Source: Orbaceae bacterium ESL0727
GTDB lineage: Bacteria; Pseudomonadota; Gammaproteobacteria; Enterobacterales; Orbaceae
Reading direction: 5' to 3'
NCBI GenBank assembly: GCA_029433345.1
Contig: JAQTHY010000001.1
Coordinates: forward strand, 1,364,001-1,428,000
DNA: 64,000 nt
Part shown: positions 30,627 through 40,926 of the stretch, in pieces
How positions within the stretch are numbered: position 1 is the first letter of the stretch
How the letters are laid out: each line of letters begins with the position of its first letter
The notes under the pieces: generated by a model
Told to the model about the DNA's origin: nothing
The model's database searches: none
Seen by the model: the letters and a program-made list of their open reading frames with translations, nothing else
Position numbers and translations under genes: made by a program

Positions 30627-31718
30627 TTACACATTAAATAAAAAGTTCATAATATCGCCATCTTGCACGATGTAATCTTTACCTTCAGAACGCATTTTCC
30701 CGGCTTCTTTCGCGCCTTGTTCACCGCCATATTGGATAAAATCATCAAAGGCGATAGTTTGTGCCCGGATAAAGCCTTTTTCAAAGTCAGTATGAATTTT
30801 CCCGGCGGCTTGTGGTGCGGTATCGCCAACCGAAATCGTCCAAGCACGGACTTCTTTGACGCCGGCAGTAAAATAAGTTTGTAGATTCAAAAGGTTATAA
30901 CCAGCGCGGATAACGCGATTTAGCCCTGGTTCAGTAAAGCCTAACTCTTGCATAAATTCATCGCGATCCGCATCATCCAGTTCAGACAATTCGGCTTCGA
31001 TAGAGGCACACACTGGCACAACAACCGATTTTTCTTTTTCGGCAATGGCGATCACTTGATCAAGATAAGGATTATTTTCGAAACCATCTTCATTGACATT
31101 GGCGATATACATAGTCGGTTTTAATGTTAAAAAACTGAGGTATTTAATCGCATTGATCTCTTCTTTACTGAGATCCAATAACAGCAACTTTTTACCTTGT
31201 TCGAGGTGAGGTAAACATTTTTCTAAAATGGCTTGCTCAATTTTAGCATCCTTATCGCCTCCTTTTGCCCGTTTTTGCACACGCAAAAGTGCACGTTCAC
31301 ACGCTTCTAAATCAGCTAAGGCAAGTTCGGTATTGATGATGTCGATATCTTCGGCAGGATCGATTTTCCCGGCAACATGGATAATATTGTCATTTTCAAA
31401 GCAGCGGACAACATGGCCAATCGCTTCGGTTTCACGGATGTTAGATAAAAACTGGTTACCCAATCCTTCCCCTTTCGAAGCGCCTTTTACCAGTCCGGCA
31501 ATGTCGACAAATTCCATAGTCGTTGGTAAAACGCGTTGCGGTTTGACGATGGCAGCAAGCTGATCTAAACGTGGATCAGGCATGGGCACGATGCCAGTAT
31601 TGGGCTCAATAGTACAAAATGGGAAATTTGCCGCTTCGATCCCAGCTTTCGTTAATGCATTAAATAGTGTTGATTTTCCGACATTAGGTAGCCCTACAAT
31701 ACCACATTTAAATCCCAT
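30627..31718 (-). CDS. ychF: Ribosome-associated ATPase YchF/OLA1
   Basis: This 363-residue Obg-family protein has G1 GLPNVGKST near 8-16, [20 protein letters not shown] at G2-G3, a NVNED in place of the GTPase NKxD (hence the ATP preference of the family) and a C-terminal TGS domain. It binds ribosomes and responds to redox stress. The usual neighbour pth is absent from the window. Confidence 0.97.
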   Translation of the reverse strand: MGFKCGIVGLPNVGKSTLFNALTKAGIEAANFPFCTIEPNTGIVPMPDPRLDQLAAIVKPQRVLPTTMEFVDIAGLVKGASKGEGLGNQFLSNIRETEAIGHVVRCFENDNIIHVAGKIDPAEDIDIINTELALADLEACERALLRVQKRAKGGDKDAKIEQAILEKCLPHLEQGKKLLLLDLSKEEINAIKYLSFLTLKPTMYIANVNEDGFENNPYLDQVIAIAEKEKSVVVPVCASIEAELSELDDADRDEFMQELGFTEPGLNRVIRAGYNLLNLQTYFTAGVKEVRAWTISVGDTAPQAAGKIHTDFEKGFIRAQTIAFDDFIQYGGEQGAKEAGKMRSEGKDYIVQDGDIMNFLFNV

Positions 31719-31931
31719 CTTTGTTATTACCTTTTGTTGTTAATTTTAGCCATTAATTCCATCGACGGCGGTCGACGGCATAAAAGAGTCGCCGCGTTTT
31801 ATTGGATTTCGCCAGATGCGCGCGTTCTTTTCACTTTTAAATGCAATAAGTATATACCAAATAGGACTATTTGTCCCCTTGTTGTCGATCAGCAAGCGAC
31901 GCTTTTCTATGCCATTCATTCTTATGACGAT

Positions 31932-32753
31932 TTATAAGGATAATCCGAGTTGATAAAGTTGATTTTTCTTTAGCCCGTAAATTTCAGCGGTAATAGCGGC
32001 AGCTTTTTTTAAAGGAAGCTCGGTTTGCAATAATTGCAATGTTCTTATCGCATCAGGGTTAATCGCCGTTTCGTCTACTGCCGCGCCTTCGACCAGCAAC
32101 ACAAATTCCCCTTTTTGCCGATTCGTATCTTCATTCAGCCAGGCAATCACCTCGGCAATTGGCTGTGCCACAAAGGTTTCCCATGTTTTGGTTAACTCTT
32201 TGGCCAGCACCATCTGCCTATCTGCACCCAAAATGGTCTGCATATCCATTAAGGTATCGAGTAAACGATGGGTTGATTCATAAAAAATCAATGTGCGTGA
32301 TTCATGGCTAAGCTGTTGCAAACTCTCTTGGCGCGCCTTGCTTTTGGCTGGCAAAAAACCTTCATAGCTGAATTTATCAGATGGCAAGCCAGATGCAGAC
32401 AGTGCAGTGATCGCGGCACACGCGCCCGGAATCGGCACCACCTTAATGCCGTTAGCACGGCACAATTTCACTAAATGGTAACCGGGATCATTAATTAGTG
32501 GTGTACCAGCATCCGAAATCAAAGCAATCGTTTGCCCAGCTTGCAGCTTTTCGATAAGTTGGTGCGATTTCTCTTGCTCATTATGATCATGCAACGCCAA
32601 CAGTTTTGCCTTAATACCTAAATGTTGCAAAAGTAAGCCACTGTGGCGAGTATCTTCGGCCGCCACCAGATCCACTGTTTTCAGGGTCTCGATGGCTCTT
32701 AGGGTAATATCATTTAAATTGCCAATCGGTGTGGCGACAATATATAAAGTCAT
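31932..32753 (-). CDS. rsmI: 16S rRNA 2'-O-ribose C1402 methyltransferase RsmI
   Basis: This 273-residue SAM-dependent methyltransferase of the tetrapyrrole-methylase fold shows [13 protein letters not shown] at the start, [22 protein letters not shown] and [18 protein letters not shown]. It methylates C1402 of 16S rRNA together with RsmH. It is divergent from the nlpD-like gene across a 516-nt gap. Confidence 0.96.
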   Translation of the reverse strand: MTLYIVATPIGNLNDITLRAIETLKTVDLVAAEDTRHSGLLLQHLGIKAKLLALHDHNEQEKSHQLIEKLQAGQTIALISDAGTPLINDPGYHLVKLCRANGIKVVPIPGACAAITALSASGLPSDKFSYEGFLPAKSKARQESLQQLSHESRTLIFYESTHRLLDTLMDMQTILGADRQMVLAKELTKTWETFVAQPIAEVIAWLNEDTNRQKGEFVLLVEGAAVDETAINPDAIRTLQLLQTELPLKKAAAITAEIYGLKKNQLYQLGLSL

Positions 32754-33269
32754 GGGTGTTAATCTCGTTAAATTTCACTATTGATTCAATCGCTGCCTTC
32801 CTCGTGAGGGAGGGTTTTAGCTCAAATTCAAGTTATTTGACCAACTATCACTGATAATCAGAAGAATAATGGCTGTAGATATGACATAATAATGAATTAA
32901 ATATAATGCCTTTTTGTTTTAAAAGCGATAAAATATCGATTTAGCCTATGAGCTATATTGTAGATATACTGTAGGTATAGTGCATGATAGCTGTAATGGT
33001 TGTGATTTTTAAAAACGGATGATCCTTAAAAACCGATGATCTTCAAAAATGATGATCTTTAAAAACAATGATCATTAAACGTATCATCCTAAAAAAACGG
33101 ATAACATAACGTAATCGATCACAATTTAAAGATGATGTACACTTTTTTGCTTCCTGCTGACGATAGTTGGCAGCATAGTTGAATTTAAGCTAAAACCACT
33201 CGCTTGAATGGTAACAGGTATAAATATTAACAATCGTTAATGAAATACATTTAATCTATAGGTGTTGCT
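32754..33269. other. Divergent gap rsmI / nlpD
   Basis: 516 nt with a tandem array at 33009-33103. An AGGTG SD lies before the TTG start at 33270. No gene or strong operator was seen. Confidence 0.5.
33009..33103 (+). repeat. 15-17-nt diverged array before nlpD
   Basis: Units such as TTAAAAACGGATGATCC, TTAAAAACCGATGATCT, TCAAAAATGATGATCT and TTAAAAACAATGATCA. Confidence 0.75.
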
Positions 33270-34550
33270 TTGAAAAAAATTCTCACATTAAGCTGTCTAG
33301 GTATGATGATTGTTGCTTGTACGCAAAATGACCCTGCTGAAATCAAAGATGTTTCTGATTCATCATCAAGTAGTGATAGTTCTATTCCATCTGGTTATAG
33401 TAAACCACCGGCTAATATCTCAACAGGTAGACGAATTAGCTCGCCGCCACCGTCACAACCGGCGACCTATTCACAACCAACTAGTTATGCACCGGCGACC
33501 CGTTCACAGCCGACCACTTACGCATCGTCAGCACCGGCGTCTACCGTTTCATCACATACCACATCGTCTAGTGCTGTGCGTGGCTCTGCAATGAATAGTT
33601 CTGCAACAAATAGCTCAGCAGCCAGTAATGAGAGTGATGCCAATGGCACATCAGAACGAATAACCTATAATCGTAATTATGAATCTATACCGAAAGGCGG
33701 TTATCAAGGGGATTCGTACACCGTAAAACGTGGTGATACACTCTATTATATTGCGTGGGTAACCGGCAATGATGTCCGCTCATTAGCCAGTAAAAATAAT
33801 TTGAAAGAACCGTATTCGGTTAATGTCGGCCAAGTGCTTGATGTCAGCGGTGGTACCGCATCATCATCATCGACATCAACTAAAAGTACAGAGACGCCAG
33901 CACCGACTACCACCGCAGCCACGTCACCTGTCGTCTCGTCTCCGGTAGCGGCTCCAGTACCAACGCCAACTGCGCAGCCAACCAAACCCAAATCTGTGAT
34001 GACAACGACAACCACCACAACCACAACCATGTCGAGCAAAACACAGCCACCGAAAACCACACAAACCACACAAACGGTCACGCAACCGATTGCTGATGTG
34101 GCGAATTCTGATAATAGTGTCAGTAGCCCAGTGATTAATAGCACACCCATACGTTCAGAAAGTACCACAACGGCTAAATCTAGCGTGGCAAATATCTCAT
34201 GGCAGTGGCCAGCGAAAGGCAAGTTGATCGAAAAATTTTCGAGTGCGAGCAAAGGGATTGATATTGCCGGGTCATTAGGTGATAAAGTTGTCGCGGCAGC
34301 CGCAGGTCGCGTAGTGTACTCAGGTAACGCGCTACCGGGTTATGGTAACTTAATTATTATCAAACATAATGACGATTATTTGACCGCGTACGCGCATAAC
34401 CAATCTATTTTGGTCAAAGAACAACAATCGGTGAGAGCAGGCGAACAAATTGCGTCAATGGGGGCAACCGGCACATCTTCTGTGCGATTACACTTTGAAA
34501 TCCGTTATAAAGCGCAATCCGTTGATCCATTAAAATATTTACCTAATTAA
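33270..34550 (+). CDS. nlpD: NlpD-like lipoprotein amidase activator (LysM + degenerate M23)
   Basis: Start TTG at 33270; lipoprotein signal with lipobox IVAC (Cys17). Long Ser/Thr/Pro/Ala-rich linkers surround a LysM domain near 145-195 (YTVKRGDTLYYIAWVTGND). The C-terminal LytM domain (GKLIEKFSSASKGIDIAGS) lacks the HxxxD metal site, as in E. coli NlpD, which activates AmiC rather than cutting peptidoglycan itself. The low-complexity linker contains runs of threonine codons. The usual neighbour rpoS is not here. EnvC is an alternative, but the lipobox and LysM favour NlpD. Confidence 0.9.
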   Translation: MKKILTLSCLGMMIVACTQNDPAEIKDVSDSSSSSDSSIPSGYSKPPANISTGRRISSPPPSQPATYSQPTSYAPATRSQPTTYASSAPASTVSSHTTSSSAVRGSAMNSSATNSSAASNESDANGTSERITYNRNYESIPKGGYQGDSYTVKRGDTLYYIAWVTGNDVRSLASKNNLKEPYSVNVGQVLDVSGGTASSSSTSTKSTETPAPTTTAATSPVVSSPVAAPVPTPTAQPTKPKSVMTTTTTTTTTMSSKTQPPKTTQTTQTVTQPIADVANSDNSVSSPVINSTPIRSESTTTAKSSVANISWQWPAKGKLIEKFSSASKGIDIAGSLGDKVVAAAAGRVVYSGNALPGYGNLIIIKHNDDYLTAYAHNQSILVKEQQSVRAGEQIASMGATGTSSVRLHFEIRYKAQSVDPLKYLPN

Positions 34551-34688
34551 TTTATATGTCGATGACGTTTTCGGGTGAACAGGTTATTCCGCCGATTCGG
34601 ATCGTCTAAACCTCACCACGACAAACGTCACGAGCATATAATTCAATTTCATAGTTAACTTTTATAAATTTAGTAAGGGAGCGAACTT

Positions 34689-35441
34689 ATGGCAGTAAAA
34701 AAATTAGTACTTATTCGACATGGCGAGAGTGTTTGGAATCAAGAAAACCGTTTTTGTGGTTGGACTGATGTCGATCTTTCTGATAAAGGTAAAAAAGAAG
34801 CGACTGAAGCCGGTGAATTATTAAAAAAAGAAGGTTTCGTTTTTGATTTTGCTTACACATCTGTGTTAAAACGTGCTATTCACACCTTATGGCGTATTTT
34901 AGATGCGGTTGATCAAGATTGGCTGCCGGTCGAAAAAACATGGAAACTCAATGAACGTCACTATGGTGCATTACAAGGCCTAAATAAAGCAGAAACTGCC
35001 GCAAAATATGGTGATGAACAAGTAAAATTATGGCGTCGCGGCTTTGCAATTACACCACCGGCCTTAGAAAAATCAGATGAACGCTTCCCGGGGAATGATC
35101 CACGTTATCAAAATCTACCGGCGGCCGAATTACCGGTGACCGAAAGCTTAGCCTTAACTATTGATCGTGTATTACCTTACTGGCAATCAACTATCGCGCC
35201 ACGTGTTGCTAAAGGTGAACGCGTTATTATTGCGGCACATGGTAATTCACTCCGTGCATTAGTGAAATATTTAGATAACATTAGTGATGATGACATTATT
35301 GGTGTGAATATCCCAACCGGTGTCCCTTTAGTGTATGAATTTGATGACAATATGAAAGTAATCAAACATTATTACTTAGGTAATGCGGATGAAATCGCGG
35401 CGAAAGCGGCTGCTGTTGCTAACCAAGGTAAAGCAAAATAA
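34689..35441 (+). CDS. gpmA: 2,3-bisphosphoglycerate-dependent phosphoglycerate mutase
   Basis: Interconverts 3- and 2-phosphoglycerate in glycolysis. The protein has 250 residues. The phosphohistidine motif [15 protein letters not shown] starts near residue 8, the substrate signature [15 protein letters not shown] follows, and the second catalytic histidine lies in [14 protein letters not shown]. Good SD. It ends before an 8-nt tandem repeat and a long-loop terminator. Confidence 0.97.
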   Translation: MAVKKLVLIRHGESVWNQENRFCGWTDVDLSDKGKKEATEAGELLKKEGFVFDFAYTSVLKRAIHTLWRILDAVDQDWLPVEKTWKLNERHYGALQGLNKAETAAKYGDEQVKLWRRGFAITPPALEKSDERFPGNDPRYQNLPAAELPVTESLALTIDRVLPYWQSTIAPRVAKGERVIIAAHGNSLRALVKYLDNISDDDIIGVNIPTGVPLVYEFDDNMKVIKHYYLGNADEIAAKAAAVANQGKAK

Positions 35442-35466
35442 GTGATTGTTTTGTGCAATAATCATT

Positions 35467-35498
35467 GCAACTAAGCAACTAAGCAACTAAGCAACTAA
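35467..35498 (+). repeat. Four perfect copies of GCAACTAA
   Basis: A clean 8-nt tandem array just after gpmA, immediately before the terminator stem. Confidence 0.9.
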
Positions 35499-35499
35499 C

Positions 35500-35580
35500 A
35501 AGGAAAGAATCGACAAATTATAAAGCTGTTTTATAAGGTTATTTTATAAAGCATTGTTATAAGCTGTGATTCTTTCCTTT
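35500..35580 (+). terminator. Terminator-like 12-bp stem with a long loop after gpmA
   Basis: AAGGAAAGAATC pairs exactly with GATTCTTTCCTT. The 56-nt loop contains four TTATAA-centred words that may pair among themselves. Only a short T-run follows. Confidence 0.6.
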
Positions 35581-35985
35581 ATTGCCGCAAAAACGCAAAA
35601 AAACGTACAAAATCAGTCAATAAACGATATCAGTCAAACCATCTCGTTAAAACCACGTTGTTTTCCCTTCTTATTTATCAACACGGCATCAATCTTACCC
35701 ACAACGTACGTAAAATCTAGCCAATCAAACGATTAAATATGGCGCATTTTATGCAAGTTAATTTATGAATTAACAGCTAAAAATAAAACGTGAGTTAGCT
35801 CTCATAATAATATAAATTCAATTGTTGTTTTTTTTGACTTCCTGTAGCTTAACATTATCTTGATTTAACACAATGTGTTGCGAGCACTGTTTTTATTTAG
35901 CGCCATATTTAGCTGGAAGGGTGCTGATTTAGAATCAGGTTCATTTCACAGGTAGATTATCAAGCGATATATTCTCATAATCCCG

Positions 35986-36074
35986 AAAACTATTTATAAA
36001 AACTATTTATAAAAGGTATCGATAAAAGGCACCGATAAAAATAGCTATAAAAGTGACCCATAAAAATGATTTAT
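35986..36074 (+). repeat. Seven 12-13-nt diverged tandem units
   Basis: Units include AAAAACTATTTAT, AAAAGGTATCGAT, AAAAGGCACCGAT, AAAATAGCTAT-like and AAAAGTGACCCAT, each starting with four or five A. Confidence 0.8.
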
Positions 36075-36220
36075 CAAGGAATCACACAATAACGATAACA
36101 AAGTGGAATGAGAATATTATCCCTATTTTAAGGTGACGCTATTTTAGCTCAGGATGAATAGATAAATAGCGGATATCGTTAAAATAGAGAATGATTAATA
36201 GTCAATATTTGGAGAAAACA

Positions 36221-37432
36221 ATGAAAATAAAATTCGTCACCTTAGCGGTTATCGTCGGCCTTGCTTCCAGTCATGTTATGGCGAAAGAGTTTGTCTTAAC
36301 CGATAACGAAAAAGATTTGGCGCGTGGTAATTGGTCTATTTCGAATAAAGATTTAGGCATAAAGAATGATAATTTTAAAATTGAAAACAACGTGCTAAAA
36401 GGCGGTAAACAAGATGGGGTAGAAGTGATTACCATTACCAGCGATAAAGGCTTAACCATAAAATTAAGCCCAACACGTGGCATGGGAATCTTATCCGTTG
36501 TTGGCGATGGCGTCCGGTTGGGTTGGGATTCGCCAGTCAATGAAACAGTCAATCCTAAATATATCAATTTAGAGAGTCGCGGTGGTGTGGGCTGGTTAGA
36601 TGGTTTTAACGAAATGATGGTACGCTGCGGGTTTGAATGGACCGGCCACCCTGTAACAGCCGATGGGATGATCTACTCATTACATGGCCGTGCCGGGAAT
36701 ACCCCTGTCTCTAAATTAGTGGTCGATGTCGCGGATAAAGCGCCGCACACCATCACGATAAAAGGATTAATCAAAGAAAAAACCTTCAAAAAAAGCAATC
36801 TAGAAACCTGGGCATCGTTAAGTTATGTGCCGGGTGCCAAAAACTTTACCGTGCATGATGTGGTCACCAACAAAGGTGATTATACGCGTGATTACCAAAT
36901 TATTTATCATAGCAATTTCGGTACCCCAATTTTAGAAGAGGGTGCTAAATTTATCGCACCTGTCAAAGAAATCTCCCCATTTAATGATTATGCCAAAGAA
37001 GGGCTGAAAACATGGCAAACTTATTTAGGGCCAACCAAAGGTTTTGATGAAATGGTGTTTAATGTCTATCCCTATGCCGATGCAAAAGGGCAAACGCAAG
37101 TGATGGTGGCGAATAAAGCAGGGGATAAAGGGGCCGGTATTTCTTTCAATACCAATGAGTTGCCAGTTCTCTCTTTATGGAAAAACACCGACACCTTAAA
37201 ACAAGGTTATGTCACAGGATTAGAGCCGGGTACCAGTTTTGCTTATCCTGTCACCATTGAACGTGAACAAAAACGTGTGCGTCAATTAGCACCGGGGCAA
37301 AGTACAGAATTCACCTTAACCTATAGTCTGCTTGGTAATAAAAATGCAATTAACCAATATGCTGAACAGATCAAAACCATTCAAGGTGATAAAGAAACTA
37401 ACGTGGTCGAACAACCGATGGCGAAAGAGTAG
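36221..37432 (+). CDS. Secreted aldose-1-epimerase-like protein (DUF4432)
   Basis: A signal peptide (MKIKFVTLAVIVGLASSHVMA) precedes a galactose-mutarotase-like beta-sandwich of the DUF4432 group, with SPTRGMGILSV near residue 75-90 and HGRAGNTPVSKL near 155. The start at 36221 follows GGAG; an upstream ATG at 36191 lacks one and would break the signal peptide. The protein has 403 residues and is probably periplasmic. The family is predicted to bind or epimerise sugars; the substrate is unknown. Confidence 0.85.
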   Translation: MKIKFVTLAVIVGLASSHVMAKEFVLTDNEKDLARGNWSISNKDLGIKNDNFKIENNVLKGGKQDGVEVITITSDKGLTIKLSPTRGMGILSVVGDGVRLGWDSPVNETVNPKYINLESRGGVGWLDGFNEMMVRCGFEWTGHPVTADGMIYSLHGRAGNTPVSKLVVDVADKAPHTITIKGLIKEKTFKKSNLETWASLSYVPGAKNFTVHDVVTNKGDYTRDYQIIYHSNFGTPILEEGAKFIAPVKEISPFNDYAKEGLKTWQTYLGPTKGFDEMVFNVYPYADAKGQTQVMVANKAGDKGAGISFNTNELPVLSLWKNTDTLKQGYVTGLEPGTSFAYPVTIEREQKRVRQLAPGQSTEFTLTYSLLGNKNAINQYAEQIKTIQGDKETNVVEQPMAKE

Positions 37433-37527
37433 TTTTACCCGCCATGATCTTCACGCCTGCTTTAGGGCAGTTGATTTAGACGCGTTGATTGCAAATATCA
37501 CTGAGAAAAAAGTGAACCATGTCGTCA

Positions 37528-37549
37528 GTACCAACAAGGACGTTGGTAC
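37528..37549. repeat. Perfect 8-bp hairpin after the DUF4432 gene
   Basis: GTACCAAC-AAGGAC-GTTGGTAC. No T-run follows, so it is not a classical terminator. Confidence 0.65.
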
Positions 37550-37574
37550 GTCACCGTTGCTTTACCCACAAAAA

Positions 37575-37606
37575 TTTGACATAAACGTAGTATAGTTCTG
37601 AAACAT
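37575..37606 (+). repeat. 32-nt dispersed motif, copy 4
   Basis: TTTGACATAAACGTA, GTATAG, TTCTGAAACAT; upstream of surface-protein copy 2 between two rightward genes. Confidence 0.88.
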
Positions 37607-37972
37607 CCATATTAGATAATGCAAATCGTATAGGGAAAATGGCATTTTTTAATCAAAAAGATTTCATTTTATTGCCATGGATTATTAGCTATTTGTTTAT
37701 GCATTTTTAAAATGCAAATTTGCCTAATCAATAGAATTTATTTTTTATTCAATTATTTTTAGTCTAAATCGGTTTTTAACGATAGATATTATAAAAATAT
37801 CTTCTCTTTTACGATTATGGAACAGAAATACAACAGGCATACGCTAAACCTATCCCTTACATTTCTTTACAAAAAAACAGATTAAATCTTATGAAAGTAA
37901 ATATTTTTTTGCTATTCTATGCCGGATTTATTAACAAATAAAAATTTACAATTATAAGAAAAAAGTCTTATT

Positions 37973-39432
37973 ATGATAAAAACAAAAAACCACACTTTTG
38001 CCCAACGTTTTTGTTTAATTCTGGTTATATTTCTCATTAACCCTCTGTTCTCTCCCCATGTAAATGCACTCTTATCGGCAAGAACTGTTAATTCCATCGA
38101 GGGTACTGCACCCTACTTAACCTTTGATAATGGTGTCACTAAAGCAACGGATCTATCCACTTTACTCGCTATTAAACTGTCTAACGGCACCCGTTATGAC
38201 CAAAATAATACCTCAACTGCTGCTAACCCTATCAATTACCTGGCTTGGGGCAAACATTTGCTGATATCGACATGCTAATCCCCAAAACCGCAACCAATAA
38301 CCGTATAGCGTTAAATGATCTGTTAAGTGCACCCTATAATTATGGGCGAGATGATGACAGTGATACTTTTTTATCCGCCAGTGGCAGTATCACCTTAACC
38401 ATTACTGACGCGAATGGTCGAAGTGTGGCGAGGAATGCGACTCTACATGTAAATCCAACCTGTTCTAACCCGAATCCTGCACAACCTTATACGTCACCGT
38501 TTAAGGTCGTACTGAGTAGTACCGCCGGAACATTAAAGACCCGCTATGGTAATCCTAACCGTACCAATTATGCAGCGGCTACAGCAACCTACTATATCAA
38601 ACCTAAGGTAGCGCCTTCAGTCATTGCGTGTTATGCACAACCGAATCTACAGTATAGTGAGAGTCAACCTTTTGGTAATAGTAGTATAGTTTCCAACTGG
38701 GTTGGACCTGCATCGCAATGGGATAATATTCAGGGATTTAAGACACAGAATATAAATAGTCCATCGACTAATTTTCCAACCATGGGGGCGAATAATCTAT
38801 TTTTCAACTTATCGATGACGGGTAATGGTGCCAACTACAATAATGTGCGTTATGACAAAAGCCCGGCTAATTCTGGATTAAGCTTGAGTATAGAGAGTGG
38901 CGGCAGTACGAATATCGCTAAGATCACCTTAACCGGACCTAAGTATGGCGATTCATCAGCCACTGCCAACACGGCTGTCCCAACTACCTTTACAATATAC
39001 GCTGATACCAATAAAACCAATAAGATATACAGTTTTACTATTGGGAAGTGGTTTATTGCTAGACCTGGAGAGGGAGGAGGCTACAATGCCAGTTACTGCC
39101 GAAATACCTATGGGAGTAATTACCGGATACCAAACGTAACTGAGTACACTAATGCTAATGGCGAAGGTTGGACAGGTGGTTTACCAGGCCAACCTAATAA
39201 TTACCAATGTCGAATTGGTGGAGGATTATTTGCTGAATGGGGAATGGTATCATCAAAGAGTTCTCTCTTCGGCGGTAATGCTTACTACACGGGTAGTGGT
39301 TTTGACCAAGTCAGGGCCTGGGCGGTTGAGGCTGGCGGCATTGGCCAGCATAGTGTCTCTGCCTCCAGTGGCTACGTCGGTAGTAACAATCCAGGCGAGA
39401 CCGCCTATCGCTTTGTTTGCGTCACACCCTAG
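37973..39432 (+). pseudogene. Secreted/surface protein gene, copy 2, single frameshift
   Basis: Signal peptide (FCLILVIFLINPLFSPHVNA) followed by GTAPYLTFDNGVTKATDL as in copy 1. The first frame ends at 38278; the rest continues in another frame from about 38235 to 39432. Alignment with copy 1 shows one base missing near 38231 (ATC-AA-TTA where copy 1 has ATC-GAA-TTA), so one inserted base would restore an approximately 486-residue protein. The C-terminal domain has GGLFAEWGMV, several cysteines and the end YRFVCVTP. No 7-nt repeat is present at this start. A sequencing error is possible. Confidence 0.82.
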
Positions 39433-39643
39433 TTGCTTGCTACCCAATACGGCGTAAATAATCTCAACACGATAACGCCGTGCCTGCGCAAAAGTATAAC
39501 ACGTGATAAATCTCACCACGGTTATGCTGTGCAACGAGGGCGAAGTTGGGCAACAAAAGTATAATACGGTGCCCTAGCTATTGCCGGCGGCGATTATCAC
39601 GGTGATAAAACAGTTACCGTGATAAAACGGTTACCTAATGGAT

Positions 39644-39680
39644 AAAGGCGTGGCTATCAGCGATCAAAGCCACGCTTTTA
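39644..39680 (+). terminator. Terminator of surface-protein copy 2
   Basis: AAGGCGTGGCT/AGCCACGCTTT stem with T-run, homologous to the terminator at 23629-23666. Confidence 0.85.
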
Positions 39681-39722
39681 TAGCAAGCAAAGGCGACGTC
39701 ATAGTGGCTTTACCCACAAAAA

Positions 39723-39754
39723 TTTGACATAAACGTAGTATAGTTCTGAAACAT
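39723..39754 (+). repeat. 32-nt dispersed motif, copy 5
   Basis: Identical to copies 3 and 4 through all 32 positions by eye. Confidence 0.88.
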
Positions 39755-39909
39755 CGTAATAAACCTTGCTCACGATCAAGCAATCATACTGTAACCTAAC
39801 ACGATATATGTTAAAATCATACGTTATGACATAGATATAACAGATAATCACTCCCCCTAATCACACATTATTCTTGCAACGATGAAAAAGGGCAACATAA
39901 GGAAACGCG

Positions 39910-40470
39910 ATGAAACGGATTATTATCGGCATTAGTGGCGCCTCGGGCTTTGCGTATGGCATAAAAGCCTTAACTCTCCTCAAACCGCTGGCGATTGAAA
40001 CGCACCTGGTGATTTCGAAAGCCGCAAAAACAACCTGTTGCCATGAAGTATCTCAATTGAGCATTGAGCAGATCACCTCACTGGCTGATAACGTTTACCC
40101 TATTGACGATATCGGCGCGGCGATTGCCAGCGGTTCGTTTAAAACTATGGGGATGCTCATTGCGCCTTGCTCGATGCATACGTTAGCGGCGATTGCACAT
40201 AGCCTGTCTGATAACCTGTTAACCCGCGCGGCAGATGTCGTTTTAAAAGAGCGCCGTCGTTTAGTGTTAATGATTCGCGAAACACCGCTACACCTTGGGC
40301 ATATTAAGAATATGGAAGCGGTTACTCTAATGGGGGGGATTGTTTTCCCGCCGGTTCCGGCACTTTACCAGCCACTGCAGACGATTGACGACATGATCAC
40401 CCACAGTGTAGCCAGAGCATTGGATCTGTTTGATATTGACATCCCGTCGATACCGCGTTGGGGGGAATAA
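39910..40470 (+). CDS. ubiX: UbiX-family flavin prenyltransferase
   Basis: Joins a dimethylallyl group to FMN to make the prenyl-FMN cofactor of UbiD decarboxylases. The 186-residue flavoprotein shows [15 protein letters not shown] at the start and the conserved [19 protein letters not shown] and [14 protein letters not shown] (written in parts). ubiD is not in the window. Good SD (AAGGAAA). Confidence 0.94.
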   Translation: MKRIIIGISGASGFAYGIKALTLLKPLAIETHLVISKAAKTTCCHEVSQLSIEQITSLADNVYPIDDIGAAIASGSFKTMGMLIAPCSMHTLAAIAHSLSDNLLTRAADVVLKERRRLVLMIRETPLHLGHIKNMEAVTLMGGIVFPPVPALYQPLQTIDDMITHSVARALDLFDIDIPSIPRWGE

Positions 40471-40487
40471 ACAGGCTTATTATGCTA

Positions 40488-40556
40488 ATGACTACGCCAA
40501 TCACTATCTATACCAATCACTATATCCATTGCTACACCTATTACTACGCCCATCAC
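40488..40556 (+). repeat. Irregular 11-16-nt array after ubiX
   Basis: Recurring ATCACTAT/ACTACGCC words in loose tandem. Confidence 0.55.
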
Positions 40557-40679
40557 ATTCAGCATCTCGCCCCATTGCAATCACGATGACGGGCGCACGT
40601 TTAGTCAAAAATAATCATCCATCACGTCACACCTATCAACCAGCTTTATTGCCGCCATGTCTAAATGCGCCTAAATAAA

Positions 40680-40711
40680 ATAGACATAAACGTATACGCG
40701 TTCTGAAACAT
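40680..40711 (+). repeat. 32-nt dispersed motif, copy 6
   Basis: Variant ATAGACATAAACGTA, TACGCG, TTCTGAAACAT, between rightward ubiX and rightward yddA. Confidence 0.78.
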
Positions 40712-40863
40712 TCAAAATAACTGGCATAATCACGAGCCGGGCTTTTCTGACGCGATAAACCGTTTATCTGTTAATTAAAAAATTGTCATAAATTCCTTCC
40801 AATAAATCATCGAGTAAGTTGCAATTTGTTATTTTGGGTGGCAAAAATCTAAAAAATTAGATT

Positions 40864-40882
40864 GATAATAATTATCATTACG
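40864..40882 (+). promoter_or_regulatory. Fur box upstream of yddA
   Basis: GATAATAATTATCATTACG matches the 19-bp Fur consensus (GATAATGATAATCATTATC) at 15 positions by my count, 44 nt before the yddA ATG. It implies iron repression of the yddA-yddB-pqqL cluster. Confidence 0.75.
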
Positions 40883-40926
40883 ATTAAGATCGCCAACCAT
40901 TGTGATCCTTGAGTCCTATTTTCTTT

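Larger units (their letters stand above)
35442..36220. other. Long gap gpmA / DUF4432 gene
   Basis: 779 nt. It contains the 8-nt array and stem, a perfect palindrome AACACA-A-TGTGTT at 35867-35879 (possible operator) and a 12-13-nt array. The middle (35590-35860) holds nothing I can name. Confidence 0.5.
37433..37972. other. Gap before surface-protein copy 2
   Basis: 540 nt. It holds the hairpin, a 59-nt block (37548-37606) that recurs after both surface-protein copies, and AT-rich promoter DNA. No gene seen. Confidence 0.55.
39433..39909. other. Conserved 3' flank of copy 2 and ubiX upstream region
   Basis: To about 39754 it matches the flank of copy 1 at 23419-23739. The remainder is the ubiX promoter region. 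No gene seen. Confidence 0.65.
40471..40926. other. Regulatory gap ubiX / yddA
   Basis: 456 nt holding a short 11-16-nt array (40488-40556, words such as CAATCACTA and CTACGCC), motif copy 6 and a Fur-box-like palindrome 45 nt before yddA. No gene supported. Confidence 0.6.

Noticed and set aside
33746-34252. 168-codon frame opposite nlpD
   Set aside because: Val/Leu-rich shadow of the Thr/Ser-rich linker codons.
38231-38245. Programmed frameshift in surface-protein copy 2
   Set aside because: No slippery heptamer or downstream structure seen; a one-base loss relative to copy 1 explains it.
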